Shown: positions 32,730 through 44,444 of the stretch, piece by piece | Layout: the number at the start of each line of letters is the position of its first letter | Position numbering within the stretch: position 1 is the first letter of the stretch | Origin: Cryptomeria japonica | Lineage: Eukaryota; Streptophyta; Pinopsida; Cupressales; Cupressaceae | Reading direction: 5' to 3' | Length of the DNA: 60,000 bases | Assembly: GCF_030272615.1 (NCBI RefSeq) | Contig: NC_081412.1 | Location: 339,568,870-339,628,869, forward strand | Program-made: the position numbers and the translations under genes | Notes under the pieces: model-generated | What the model was told of the DNA's origin: nothing | The model's input: the letters and a program-made list of their open reading frames with translations, nothing else | Database searches by the model: none

Positions 32730-33721
32730 GGCCTTGGAATTGAGGCATGAGGCTTATTACAGCGGCAGCTAAACGTCAAGTGGGACATGAGGCTTTTTTA
32801 AGGAATATTTCAGGGATATATCACTCATTCTGATGGTGGACATGGGTTTGGAGATGGCAAGTGGCTGCTGCAGAAGCTTGTAGATTATTGGCAGCCAGTT
32901 TTCAATCCTTGGTGTGGGTATTTTCAGTCTTGAAACCCAGTCGATAGTCCTTGTATAATCTCCCATCTATTGTTGAGTTAATTATTGGTATCACTCATTG
33001 ACTCCCAGTATGAGGTCAGAAAATTAGTTGTAAATGATTCATGATGCTGGCTGAGTATAGTCTGTTTATTGTATTTTGATTTACTTACAAACCATTGAGG
33101 GGACCTTTGGGTATATGCCTTATTTGTTACATATAAAATGACAGGAAACTGTTACTTGAGTTTATTGATATTATCTGCAAGTATTCCCTGTTTATACGTT
33201 TGCAAAATTGTAGTTATGAATGTTGTGTGAAGTCTTGTATCAAATTCAGCATTGTATAACTCACAACAATTCAGAAACACTGCATTTAGAAGGGATGCAG
33301 ACTGTTTATTATAATGTCTGAGATCTTAACTTGAGCAAAAGTGCAAAAAAATGGTGTAACTTTCTGGGTAGGGCATTTCATTCTTGCAAAATACTGTTCT
33401 TATCTGCAAAATAATTGTGGTAGAAAATGAATCTTTCTCAGAATCATTCCGAACTACCGAAACTGTACATTCTTGTATGGCATGCATACTAGAAGCATGG
33501 GAATTTTGTAGGTTTAATGTAGATATTTTACTGAAACCACTTTATTGTTCATCTATATGTGATTGTGATATCTTAGAACTTTTATAATCTTTTCTGCTGA
33601 CCGACATATAACAGTAGAGAATTTGGTACATTAGGCTGGAAATGAATGCCATGGATTCTAGGATTGCTATGAATTGGTTAAATAACATCGCTATGGAATA
33701 ATCTCTTCTTTGATGGTGTAG
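32730..33721. other. intron, no feature seen
   Basis: T-rich intronic sequence leading to the GET4 acceptor; no element or repeat is recognised. Confidence 0.5.
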
Positions 33722-33812
33722 GTGGTCTGCTGCATATGGAGGACCAAGTAAAGGTGCAGCAGAATTACATGATATGCTAGCTCAATATATAAGCTCACAG
33801 TCTCCGGAGCTG
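33722..33812 (+). CDS. GET4: GET4 exon, internal
   Basis: The 91-bp exon starts G|TGG, completing the Lys codon begun at 9865, and reads WSAAYGGPSKGAAELHDMLA then QYISSQSPEL, ending CTG|GTAAGC in phase 0. As I recall plant GET4, this follows SFLxAAIK with WSAEFGG, a PELH-like helix start, and PELD before the next helix, so the order fits the family exactly. No stop or frameshift is present. Acceptor: CTTCTTTGATGGTGTAG. It is surrounded by long introns, and the next exon (expected to start with Asp or a similar residue after PEL) was not found up to 60000. Confidence 0.85.
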
Positions 33813-33889
33813 GTAAGCATAAATACAAAATATAAGCTCAATATATAGTGTCTTTGGTGCCTTGTAATAATGAGGCCTTGGCTCAATCA

Positions 33890-34420
33890 TCCATTTATTG
33901 TTCACACAGTCTTGCATGCATCTACCTTCAATTTGAATTTTGCTTCATATTCATCGTTTGTTCTTTCTTTCATATCTGCACTACGAGGAATTCCAAACAC
34001 TTCCGTAATTGCATTTTCAACGAGGTAGGCAATGGTTATCCCTTTGGGAGTCCAGATCATTTAGGAAATTGATTCATAATGCATTGTGCATTACAGAATA
34101 AGCTCACTGCATTGTATGGATTGAGGAAACTCAATGACATGATATATGCCAGTTTTCATGATATTGGGTGAAAGGTGTGAAGGAATCTGGTTCTTTGTTC
34201 CGAACATCGTCTGCTGCATTCGCTCCATATTTAGGTACTCCATGTTTGTGTCTGTGATTCCTTTCCATTGGGAGGACAATTGGGAATCCGGATAGAATTC
34301 TTCTTATTTATCTTCAATTGCTCCTTTCGAGCTTCAATCCTGGTTTTGGACAAAGTATCTGTCTGAAACTCGAAGTCAATATCTTGAAAAATTATCTTGA
34401 TACCTATTTTCAGAATTGAA
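33890..34420 (-). pseudogene. unknown retroelement-associated ORF, copy 2
   Basis: This is a diverged, antisense copy of the ORF at 20341. The open part (34091-34279) has SSQWKGITDTNMEYLNMERM and QTMFG, ending FPQSIQCSELIL; copy 1 has SKWKEVNDTNLG, RKRMFG and FPLAILCPKLII. Further down, LVENAITEVFGIP (about 33985-34025) parallels LTVEAITEEFGIP. Upstream DSQLSSQWK parallels ESKIISKWK. Several stops and a deletion make it non-coding today. It begins under 100 bp after the GET4 exon's donor. Confidence 0.6.
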
Positions 34421-36140
34421 TAAGTTCTTATATTTTAAAATGTAGACAAATTTAAGGAAGAAAACCATAAATTTTATCCATATTCATCACAAATTCTGAA
34501 AATAGAATGAAAGTGACAAGAATGGGGGCTAAAACCCTCTTAAAACCCTTCATTTTGAGACTTATATTAAGTCTGAAGACACGTCAGTATACTCAGAAAA
34601 TTCTCAAAATTAGGGTCGAAGGACTGAAGATCAAATTTCACTTGGCAAAGGTGAACAAAGTTCTGATTTTTAGTTTTCAAATTCTAAAAACACCTCTCCA
34701 AGATCAACATTGGCTTCGCATTGTCTGAGGACAACCTGCAACATTAATGAATCAGTCACTTGAAAGATTGCAGTTCTGTAAAAAAACTCACATTCGATGA
34801 AATTTACCTTCCGAATGTCAAAATGGTCAAATCTGGGCACAAACAAAGGGCTCGTAATGAACAAATAAGTGTGTAAACAAGTCTGAATATGGAGTTTCAG
34901 ACTTATACCAGCGATGGCACACTCAGAAATTGACCCCAAAACACTCGGAAAATGATCCCCTAACAAGATTGCCCAAGTGTGGAGGTCCTGAAATGAAGAT
35001 CCAAGTCTGAAGACAAAGTGAAAATGAAGCTTCAGATCTGCAACAATGGTGAACTCTGAAAATGCCTCCAAAACGCTCCCAAAATGATGTTTAGAAAAAA
35101 TCGCCCAAGTGGGACTTGGCTGGGAATGAAATATTAAGTTTGAAATCTAATTTTCCAGCCAACAATGGAATTAAGATAGCTCCCAGCAATGGTGGAATGT
35201 GCAGGTTTAAGTGTACTCACAGCCTTCTCAGATCAATGGCGCCCAACAAATTCAAGAAAATTACCCCAAAATATGGAGGAATCCACCTCCCAAACAAAGC
35301 AGCCAAATTCCCAAGGTGACGCCACTTCAGCAAAAATCGCCAAATGTGGTCAAAATGACCACCAAACTTGCTGCAACCTCATCTTCAATGGCAACAACTG
35401 GGTATAGCTGGGCAAAAATCGGCCTTTAACTTTTAACTCCAGCTCAAATGGTCTCCAATGGACACTTAACCAAACTCGCCTAGCTAGAAAAAACTCTTCA
35501 ATCAGCCACTTAGCTGCCTTCAATCAATGACATCAGCAAATATAATAATATTTTAATACTGGGCAAACTTTTATAAACATGTTTTTACCTTGAATCTTCA
35601 CCACACAAGTAATGTGGGATAAAACACTGCCTTTATAGCCTGCCTAGGAAAATTGATTTGCATCTAGAAAAATATTAATGATTAAATTATCATTGCAAAT
35701 CATTAAATAATTGTTTTTGATAATTAAATAATTATTGTCAAATACAAAAACAATTAAATTTGGGCCCACTTGTATCCAATTTAATTCAAACTTCACCAAA
35801 TTTAGCCACTTGGGGAAAATCGCCCCATATCTGGATAAAAATACAGAGATGGAAATCATTTAAAAACATCTCAATAGCTCTCTGGGGGAAAGACGATCTC
35901 CTTTGGGATAAAATTCCGTATCAAAGAATCATCATAACTTGTCTAAAACATGATTGGGCGAAAATTGATTCCCATCTGGACTTCAGAGTTATGTCCGAAA
36001 ATTTACGTTGGGGGAAAATCGATTCTCATCTAGATCAAAAATTCATGAAAAATCATACTTTGGGGAAATTCGCCATTCATCAAGACAATCGTCTGCATAA
36101 AAATCCATCAAATTTGATGATAAACTCACCTGGGGAAAAT
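34421..36140 (-). repeat. diverged tandem repeats, leader of unknown-ORF element (copy 2, first part)
   Basis: Loosely repeated units are built on AAAATCGCCCAAGTG, GGGGAAAATCG, AAGTCTGAA and TTCATCTGGAT variants with roughly 70-110-bp spacing. On the element's strand they lie 5' of the ORF copy 2, as 15890-20340 does for copy 1. Short open frames inside (34670-35071, 35760-36161) are repeat by-products. Confidence 0.5.
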
Positions 36141-38256
36141 TGTAATGTCCCTTCTAGTTAGGGATCACTGTCCAGCAAAACAGATTGTTAGAATACAACA
36201 AATATATATATATATATATAACTAATCCAACTTGCAATTTAACTTTAAAATACTTAATTAACACTAATCACATTTCTTATCTAATAAAAAAGGATACGAA
36301 TGCCATACGGAGGTATGTCCTTAGGCGGCCGTGAAGCTCGCCTTCTTGGAACCCATCTTGGTTCCAAGCCATCCAGGAAATCAAAGGTTAATTTCTATTC
36401 CTGTCTTGGATGTAACTTCTTACACCCAAGCCATCTAGGAAATTGAAGGTTAATTCGATTCCTGTCTTGGATGTAACTTCTTACACCCAAGCCATCCAAG
36501 GAAGACCATATGTCAATTCCTTGCCTTGGATGATGCATCTCATCATCCAAGTCCATCAGAGGGGACCAGCCAGATCCGTCTCTTCTTGGATGAACTTAGT
36601 GAACCAAGCCATATATATGCATATAGATATTCAATATATACTACCTACCAGGGATTATCATAATCCCTCCAGTAGGCTAAGGGGGTTTCCTCTCTATAAC
36701 CTCCATATTTTAATCACATTTACATTTTATAATTTATTACTACTTCCTATTCCATAATCCACATTTACATATTCCTAACTTAACATATATTCCATAACAT
36801 ATGTTCAGAAGGTGTCCATTATAAAACATCACGTTTATTAACGTATATTCCTATCTATTCATTGATATGTATTCATTAACGCATGTTTGTACATATTCAT
36901 TAACATATGGTTTACACTTATTCCTTAATATCTAAAACCCATTCATTAATGTCTATATTAAGATATTCATTATCATATAGATTAAATATACATTAATTAC
37001 TTTCATTAACATATGTATTAAATATTCATTATTAACATTCATTAATATATGTATTAACATATTCATGATTAATATTGTTTAATATATATATTAAAATATT
37101 CATTATTAATATTCACTAATATATATATTAAAATATTTATTAACTATAATCATTTACATAAACCTTGTGACATCCTTACCTGTCTGCACCCGTAGTAGTA
37201 GATTCCGGTCTGCAGTTCCTTGTTGCTGTTTCACAGTCCTTACACCTTGCACTGCCTCCCCCCAAATATATGATTTTGATCTTCCTCTTATACCCTGCTA
37301 CATAGAAGGGATGCACCTCTTGAATTATGAAAGGCCATATCCCTTCCTAGTTACATCTCTTCACAACATAAACAAATCGCATCTCTTCTTACATTTGGTC
37401 AAACTTAACTAATCGCACCTTTCCATATTGCTAACGTAACCATCAATCAGTCTTCTCCCTAATTGCTGTTCTCATGAATTGATCACCGTCATTGACTATT
37501 ATTACTGTTGATATTCTTCTCATAACAAATGCTGACTGTAGTATTATTCATCCTTAGTAATCATCATTATCAGTTTATTACTCCTGGCCTTGATAATGTT
37601 TGATGAGAAATCAACGTAATAATGTCGATCATTTTGTATATATCTTCTTTAGGTATGCTCGCTGATTTCAAACTTAATTTGCTTCCCATCGATGAATAAT
37701 TGATTGGGCTTGGGTAGTATCGCACCAATATAATAAATCTGTGTCGATGATTTTCTGTCCCGAGCCTATGACTACTTGTGTGGGCAACTATTTCTTAGAG
37801 TGCCCGATATGTCCTTAATCATGATCATTGACTATACGATTAGTGTTCTTAAATGGTGGTCCATGCTAATAATAAGTACCACACTTGAACCCTCTATAAT
37901 AATGGTCTTACAATTATATTCGCAATTTTGTCTCTTTTAGAGACTTCATAAAATTGACGACTACTAGTGATGTAATGTCCAATTAAATGTTAATGTCAAT
38001 TAGTCTAAATGCTATTCTTGTTTGCTGGAGAAAAAGCATATTATTACTTTGTATGTATTCTTTTTACCCATCCTTATCATTTAAGGAATATTATTAGTTA
38101 TAACTATTAATAAATAATAATATTTAATAAATAAATAAATTTCAAATATTCACTCGTTGGTAATTATTATATAAATTAATAATAATAATTTCTTCATTTA
38201 GGGTCTCTCTCTTTTTCTCTCCGTATATGTATAATGATCTAGGAGGGGACATGACA
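36141..38256. mobile_element. solo LTR-C (2,116 bp)
   Basis: It starts TGTAATGTCCCTTCTAG, ends AGGGGACATGACA, and has exact 5-bp duplications AAAAT at 36136-36140 and 38257-38261. Removing it joins GGGGAAAAT to GGATCTTCATCTGG, a unit of the surrounding repeat. The first part is clearly homologous to solo LTR-A (CACTGTCC, GATTGTTAGAATAC, GGATACGAATGCCATACG). The 3' part differs and is about 550 bp longer. A TTATACCC motif near 37290 corresponds to the TATA-like site of LTR-A. Confidence 0.88.
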
Positions 38257-39300
38257 AAAATGGATCTTCATCTGGATATTAAATTTCATCCGGATAAAAT
38301 TCATTTGCGTTCCAGTGAAAAACGTGGCTCATTAGGAATATTTCCTACTCTTAGTCAACATTTTTGCCTTTTGATGGAAACTCACCCTCCATCCGGATTT
38401 TGAGTTAGGGAAAATCATGGGTCATCGGAAATTTGGGGGGGAAAGCACCCCTCATCAGGAGTTTTGACCTTTAGGCCTCTAAAACATGGATTTTCATCGG
38501 GAATGTAATGATTTCCCCACTAAAAACATCTAGACATGTCAAATTTCACTATTATACATCATGACATAGCCAAATTAATCAAAACTTGAGCAAGAAAATA
38601 GGGATTCCATTGGGATAAAGTGCAAATTTGACTTGAATTACCTGCTAGGAGAAAGAAAATAACCCCTAAAGGACCTTTTAACACTTAGGCACAAAAATAT
38701 CTCTAACTCGGACACATTAAACTCAATCACGCTCAAAAGTGTACACTTGGACAAAATTAGGATCGCTTGACATTTTACAGGCACTTGATCCTATTCAAAA
38801 CTCAAAAAAACCCTATTAGCACCTGGCATGATCACACTTCAAAATTCGAGACTCAGGTATTGGAAGCTCAAAATCGCCATCTGCCGCCGAAACCCTAAAC
38901 TAAAAAAAATTGGAAAGTAGGAAAGAGGGGTTCCTTGTTTGCAATGGGGCGATGTGTGAAAAGGTCACAACATCTGGGGAATCCATGGAGGAAATGTTCT
39001 TGAACATTTCAAGAACAAAGCTCAATCCGACTCTTAGAACCTTAATTAATCCTTGTATAACATAGCAAAAAAGTGAGAAAACACATTTGAAAGGTAGAAA
39101 CAAATATTGTATCAAGATACTTAGCCATTGATTATCCAGGTGTGTGTAATTGCGTTCATTACCTTCACAAAATTATTGTAAAGACAGAGGATCTGGAGGG
39201 ATTAGCTACATGAGTTGTCCATACTCCAAAGGCAACCTGGATAGAGCTTTGCTGCCAGTCAGACGTCTATAGCCCTTGCGAGGTTATCACTGTAATGTCA
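38257..39300 (-). repeat. leader of unknown-ORF element (copy 2, second part)
   Basis: It continues the ATCATCTGGA, GGGAAAATCA and AAAATTCG vocabulary after solo LTR-C. The 38900-39115 frame has no recognisable motif. The outer end is not resolved. Confidence 0.4.
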
Positions 39301-39935
39301 CGAATATTGCTCCACTGTCATCTAGACATCTAAGTCCCGGTGGAGTTATTTGCATGTTCCCATGGCCAATTTTAGATATTTCATTTCTTTGCACTTCTTT
39401 TGTTTTCTTTTCCTTTTTCCTCTTTTCTTAATGATACTTCCTTTTCATGCATTTTTCATATTCCTTCAATTCGTTTGGCTCGTAAGCAATGAAGCTTACA
39501 TGGGTTTGAGAATTACTGTTGGCACTAAAGCAAGATATAAGGTTTCTCACTAGCCACAACTTCACCTGAAAAAATTACAATCTTAGACAAAATTAATATG
39601 TGAAAAATATAATAATCGTATGATGTCCGCGTGAAGTTGCAATAAATGTTTTCCAATCCCGTCAAATACGAGTTTAGACCAATGATACACTATATAAAAA
39701 CAATTTCCATTTCAAAAGAACTTCATGAGGTATTATTCAAGAAATGGACCGAACAAAACTAATGAAATGCAAAGTGTGTCCTAATGACGACACCTCCCGT
39801 ATCGCAAGCCGATATCTCTCAAAACCTACAGTAAGCATGCCTACCTAAAGCAAAACTGGAAGCAGACCTAAACTAAAGCAAATAGAATGCAAACCAACTC
39901 TAACTATGATACAAGGGGTAGGCTTCGAAAGAAAC
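39301..39935. other. 3' untranslated region or LTR of Gypsy-2, not resolved
   Basis: No coding motif. It is positioned just past the Gypsy-2 integrase stop on the - strand. I could not define an LTR. Confidence 0.35.
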
Positions 39936-41060
39936 TTAGTGTCGGAAATAATGCTTGAGGAACTGTCCATTGACGGGCAATGGGACATTGTCACCAGTTA
40001 AAGTCTTAAGCTTAAATGCATTCTCTCCAAGTATCTCAACAATTTGATAGGAGCCTTTCCATAGTTTGTCGAATTTGTCGTGATCTCCTCTTCTCTCATG
40101 GGCTTTATCCCAATATAGCGCTTGGTTAGAAATTCTTAAGGCTTTTACTTGTGCTTGTCTATCAAACCATCTCTTTACTACGCCATGGTGTTTGGCAAAA
40201 TTTTCTAATAACATGTTTGTCTTCTCTTCTATATTCATCAATTGTGTCAATCTTGTTTGCACTCTGTCTTCACCTTCCATATAATCTTGGATAAATTTGG
40301 TTGTTGGAATTCTCAGTTGTACAGGGAAGACAGTCTCTTGGCCGTATACTAGAAAAAATGAGGAAGCCCCCAATGAGTGCTTCGCTTTGGTTCTATTTGC
40401 CTAAAGGGCGAATCTCAATTGTGTGTGTCAATCTTTTGGATTTCTCTCTAATAGTTTCTTGATCACAGTAAGCAAATTCTTGTTCGTAGATTCGGCTAAC
40501 CCATTACCCTGAGGATAATAATTTGATGAAAACTTAAGGGTTATACCATATTCAAAAGTCCAATTTGAAAATTTCAATGATGTAAAAGAAAAACCATTAT
40601 CACAAATAAGAGCATGTGGACATCCAAACCTGGTAATGATGTTTTCTTGTAAAGTTTTAATTACCATATCAGTTGTACATAACTTCAAAGCTTGAGCTTC
40701 TGATGACCAAGTACAGTAATTAGTCGCCGTTAGAATGTACTTGTGTTGCGCGAAAGGAGGTGGATTAATCATACCAATGAAGTCGATACGCTACATAGCG
40801 AATGGTTTGAACTCGATCATGGGCTGCAGCGGCATGACTGGATTTTTCTCTCGAAAAACAGCTACCTGGGACGTCTTCACATGTTGATGAGTATCTCGAA
40901 ACAAAGTAGGCAAATAATAGCATGCTCTTAGAATTTGGTGCGCTGTAGCCAAATTTGCACCATGACCCGTCCCAAATTTATTATGAAAATGCCCCCTAAT
41001 TTATTTTGTTTCATCTTTGCTAACGCATCTCAAATAAATTCCTTCATGATTTCTCTAGTA
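39936..41060 (-). pseudogene. Gypsy-2 integrase
   Basis: Integrase of the second antisense Gypsy element. Reading downwards: a degraded zinc finger (about 40860-40980), core with RIDFIGMINPPPF (Asp, about 40780), ALICDNGFSFTS (Asp, about 40600) and PQGNGLAESTNKN (Glu, about 40490), then YGQETVFPVQLRIPTT and C-terminal KALRISNQALYWDKAHERRG (about 40080-40140). The DDE triad is intact. Stops near 40425, 40400 and 40790 break the frame. Domain order and sequence style follow Gypsy-1, but the two are clearly different families. Confidence 0.9.
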
Positions 41061-41830
41061 TAAAACCAAGCCTTGTAGCATAAAATGTTGACTTGTCAAT
41101 CTCAATGCTCTCCTCTTAGCACGGCTCATACAAGTGGGACACTTCTGGTTCAATAAATAGCAAACAATATCTTTATACCATTGATCTGGAGTGATATCCT
41201 CAATTGCATAGACTTGTTGGTCCAATCCATGTCCGTACACTTCTAAAGTCTGACCTCTAACAAGTCTCATTGGCTGGATTTCGATGTCCTACTCTTGGAT
41301 AGTGGCAACCCACTTTCCTCTCCTTTCTCCTTGTTCATTCTGCATCAGGAGTGTCTTAGCTGCTGCATCTGGCATTATGGCGTAAACTTTCGTCCATAAA
41401 ATATAATGCCTAAATTTCTTTATTGCTTTGACCAATGCATAAGCTTGTTTTTCTACATTTGGATATCTCAACTCCACATCTTTAAGCGGCGAGCTTAGGA
41501 ATGCTATGGTATGTTCATCTTGATCTTCATTTCTCTGTGTAAGGATTGCAGCACATGTTTGTTCAGAAGCAAAAGAATACAAGTAAAAAGGCTTTGTATA
41601 ATTAGGACCGACCAAAACAAGAGCCTCGACAATGGTGGACTTGATTTTTTCAAATGCTCTTTTAGCTTTTGTTGTCCATTCCATCTTGGCATGTTTCTTC
41701 AACATCTTGTTGAATGGTCGTACTATCTTTGCAAATGTGGTGATAAACTTGCTTACAAATTAAATTTTACTGAAGGACTTCAGTTCTTTCTTACTGCTTG
41801 GAAGGTGGATCTTTGATATAGCTTCAATAT
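41055..41830 (-). pseudogene. Gypsy-2 RT-linked RNase H and linker
   Basis: The RNase H frame 41289-41705 begins with RT connection sequence (KMEWTTKAKRAFEKIKSTIV), then YLYSFASEQTCAAILTQRN, TIAFLSSPLKDVELRYPNVE and AIKKFRHYIL. The first catalytic Asp (TDAS in active enzymes) is replaced by Phe in YSFASE, as in Gypsy-1. The following 41055-41270 piece (LDQQVYAIEDITPDQWYKDI) is the linker to integrase. Confidence 0.87.
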
Positions 41831-41936
41831 TTTCTGGATCAATAGAAATTCCTCTTTCTGAAATAGCATGTCCCAACGATTTTCCTTCTGTGCCTCTGAA
41901 CATGCACTTCTTGGGATTAAGAGATATCTTGTATTT

Positions 41937-42475
41937 TCAGCGTCTCTGAAATACCTTTCTCAAATCGTCAATATGATTTTCTCTCTTGCTTGAGAAAACT
42001 GTAATGTCATCTATGTAAATAATGATGCACTTTCCAATTAAATTGTGAAATGAAATGTCCATTGCTCTCTGGAATGTGGCTTTATTATTGATTAAGCCAA
42101 ATGGCATCCTTCTGTATGCAAATGTACCCAATTTTGTGGTGAAGGCTGTGTTCAATCTATCTTCATATTCTACCATCACCTGGTTATATTCTGAATATTC
42201 GTCCAAAAAGGACATCATCTGTGATCAATTCACAATCTGCAATACTTCGTCCAATGACGGAAGCGGGTAGTTATCCTTTTCTGATGCTTTATTAAGATTC
42301 CGAAAATCAACACAGAGTCTTATCTCTCCATTCGTCTTTCTAACTAGGACCAAACTGGCAACCCACGTCGAGTGTTGCATGGGAAAGTTAATCTTTGCCG
42401 GCAACAATTTCTTCACTTCTTGATATATGAGAGGCTCCAATAAAGGGTTCATTGGCCTTTGTCTTTGTCTGAATG
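41937..42475 (-). pseudogene. Gypsy-2 reverse transcriptase
   Basis: Blocks in order: PLIYQEVKKLLPAKINFPMQ, HSTWVASLVLVRKTNGEIRL (about 42330-42390), VDFRNLNKASEKDNYPLP, FLDEYSEYNQVMVEYEDR (about 42180), AYRRMPFGLINNKATFQRAM (about 42085) and catalytic IIIYIDDITVFSS (about 42005). A stop at about 42222 splits fingers from palm and another lies at about 41935. The thumb (FKCMFRGTEGKSLGHAISE style, about 41850-41935) continues in decayed form. Confidence 0.93.
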
Positions 42476-42476
42476 G

Positions 42477-42875
42477 CTAAGTGTTTGGCCTCAAAGGAAT
42501 TGTATGTGTAATGATAGATGTATCGTATATCTTCAAATCATCATATCCCCATGCAATCACATCGGGAAAATCTCTCATGTTATTCAATATGCCTTCCCTT
42601 TCATTTGGTGTACATGCTTTCCCTATGAACACATTCTTAACTTCGTTTTCATTTCCCAAATTTATTATTTCACCAGCACTTCCTTCAGATTCTTGTGTTC
42701 TTTCTACTGTTTTCATTTTATCTTGATCAAATATCGGTTTTAAATCTACCATTCCCTTGGGAATAGTATTTGTCTTTAAATTTGGGATGCCCTCAAAATC
42801 ATATTTTGCTTCTTCAGCTTCCTCTTCATCAATAATCTGACTTAGGAAAATATCTGAGTTAGTCAGAAAATCCAA
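42477..42875 (-). pseudogene. Gypsy-2 linker between extra RNase H and RT
   Basis: An open 132-codon acidic segment (IIDEEEAEEAKYDFEG, IINLGNENEVKNVFIGKACT) ends in RDFPDVIAWGYDDLKIYDTS and HTIPLRPNT, the conserved lead-in to RT (D-V-x-A-W-x-Y-x-D-L). It is highly acidic and probably flexible. Confidence 0.75.
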
Positions 42876-42964
42876 TATATGTTAATCATCTTCAATAGTT
42901 GGAAATTGGTAACATTATATGGTACGGATAGAATTGATGCTAGCTCCATTGTGAACTTATTCAA

Positions 42965-43714
42965 TCATTCCATGGCAATGGGTGCCATGGAACTAGCTGC
43001 TTGTGCAAGCGCATTTGCCACTTGGGTCGGTGATTTGTATATTGATTTGATATTTGAAGCATCAAAGCTTTCAATGAGATCCCATGCCCTTTTGCGGTAT
43101 CTTGTCAATCTTTTGTCATGGCAAACATATTGCTTTCTCACTTGTCTTACTACAATCTCTGAATCTTCAAACACATGTAAAATGTTTGTTTTCCTTTGAA
43201 TGGCTAAAAACAATCCATGAACTAAGGATTCATATTCTACAACATTGTTTGTACATGGAAACTGTAGTCTATGAGCGGCCAAATAAGTCTCCCCTGAGGG
43301 ACTGATCAATTCAAACCCAGCTCCTGATCGTTTCTTAGATTTGGAACCATCAAATCTTAATGTCCATATTTGACCTTCATCGTTTGTCTCTTCTTGTTGT
43401 TCTTCAATTCTATCTTTAATTTCCTCATCGAGCTTGGGTGTGGCCTCTCTAATTTCTTCAAGTGTCAAAACTTTAGGAACTCTCTTGTGTATCTGGTTCA
43501 AAGCAATCTTGCACGTCATCCAAGAGAATTCAGAATGAGCAACATTGTGAATTCTGCACCAATTCGGCAATAGTAAATCTTGAATGCGAGCTTGGTTGCG
43601 CAACTCAACTCGTAGTCGAATGCTTTTAAACACAAGTCTTTTGAAAATTTCAAACATATCATTATCTTCATCTGAATCATGATCACTTTCAGTGACCATC
43701 TCTGTGGAATTCAC
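42965..43714 (-). pseudogene. Gypsy-2 additional RNase H, upstream of RT
   Basis: The open 249-codon frame starts with an acidic linker and carries a second RNase H: WTLRFDGSKSKKRSGAGFEL (Asp, about 43350), NNVVEYESLVHGLFLAIQ (Glu, about 43230), HVFEDSEIVVRQVRKQYV (Asp, about 43155), and QVANALAQAASSM, where the usual final Asp is Asn (about 43000). It sits between protease and RT exactly as in Gypsy-1. The domain is better preserved in length than most of this element. Confidence 0.85.
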
Positions 43715-43869
43715 AATCTTTGTTCTTTTTCTACCTCTTTCGTTGGGCTTTGAAGCATCAGGATCTTTGTAACTTTCGGTTTATAATTTCCCAAATCAGT
43801 CTCTAGGAATAGAATCTCGTTATTTTCCCCATGCTCAATTATCATCAGTCTTAATCTTGGGGTACTATC

Positions 43870-44340
43870 AATCTTGATCTAGTTGGGTACACCTCTCTAT
43901 GGCAGCCACATATGAGAGAAGTTAGTCGAAAAGTAACCTTTCAATCTCCATGACCAATCTCGACTTGGAAGCACGCCATATCCATCGGGAATGTCTACAA
44001 TTGATATATTTATGAAGTGCTGGACTCTTTGATCTGCAGCCAATTCCATATGAATATTGTTAAGCTCTCCAATCACGGGTACCTCTGTCTTATCTAATTG
44101 TGTAACTCTTTTACTGTTTTATATGGGAATGAGACCCAATCTCTCGCATATAGCCTTTGGCATCACATTACTTGAAGCTCCAGAGTCTACTAGACAATTG
44201 TGTATAAGCTTGCCAACAATTCTCACGGAAAGTAAGAACAACGTTGGCTCATCTTGATATTCAATTGCTGGCTTACCTTCCGAATTTGCAAATTTTCTTC
44301 TTTCTTCAGATATTCTTTTGAAAGTTTATTTTCTTTTGTT
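43870..44340 (-). pseudogene. Gypsy-2 aspartic protease
   Basis: GKPAIEYQDEPTLFLLSVRI leads to the active site CLVDSGASSNVMPKAICERL (about 44140-44200), then VTQLDKTEVPVIGELNNIHM, ISIVDIPDGYGVLPSRDWSW and FSTNFSHMWLP. Stops at about 44118, 43898 and 43878 break it. Upstream, the gag-protease linker is interrupted at 44445 by the LARD and resumes at 49034. Confidence 0.85.
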
Positions 44341-44444
44341 GTTACCTTCTCATTTTTAGTCATATCTTCAATCTAAGCGATTCCACTCTTTGGGAGGATT
44401 TCATCCTTTGTAGAATTTTCAGTCACAACTGGTGAATCCTTGAT

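Larger units (their letters stand above)
9866..33721 (+). other. GET4: giant GET4 intron (23,856 bp, phase 2)
   Basis: The donor is AA|GTGAGT at 9866 and the acceptor is GGTGTAG|G at 33721. Joining the exons gives an uninterrupted frame through Lys-Trp-Ser-Ala. The intron contains, in order, a minisatellite, a hAT terminus, an unknown ORF element split by solo LTR-B, Gypsy-1 (antisense) and a miniature LTR element carrying gag (sense). Introns this long and filled with retroelements are known from conifers. Confidence 0.82.

Noticed and set aside
33813-34100. Further GET4 exon just after 33812
   Set aside because: The sequence is a relic of the unknown-ORF element on the - strand, and no + strand frame resembles the GET4 C-terminal helices.
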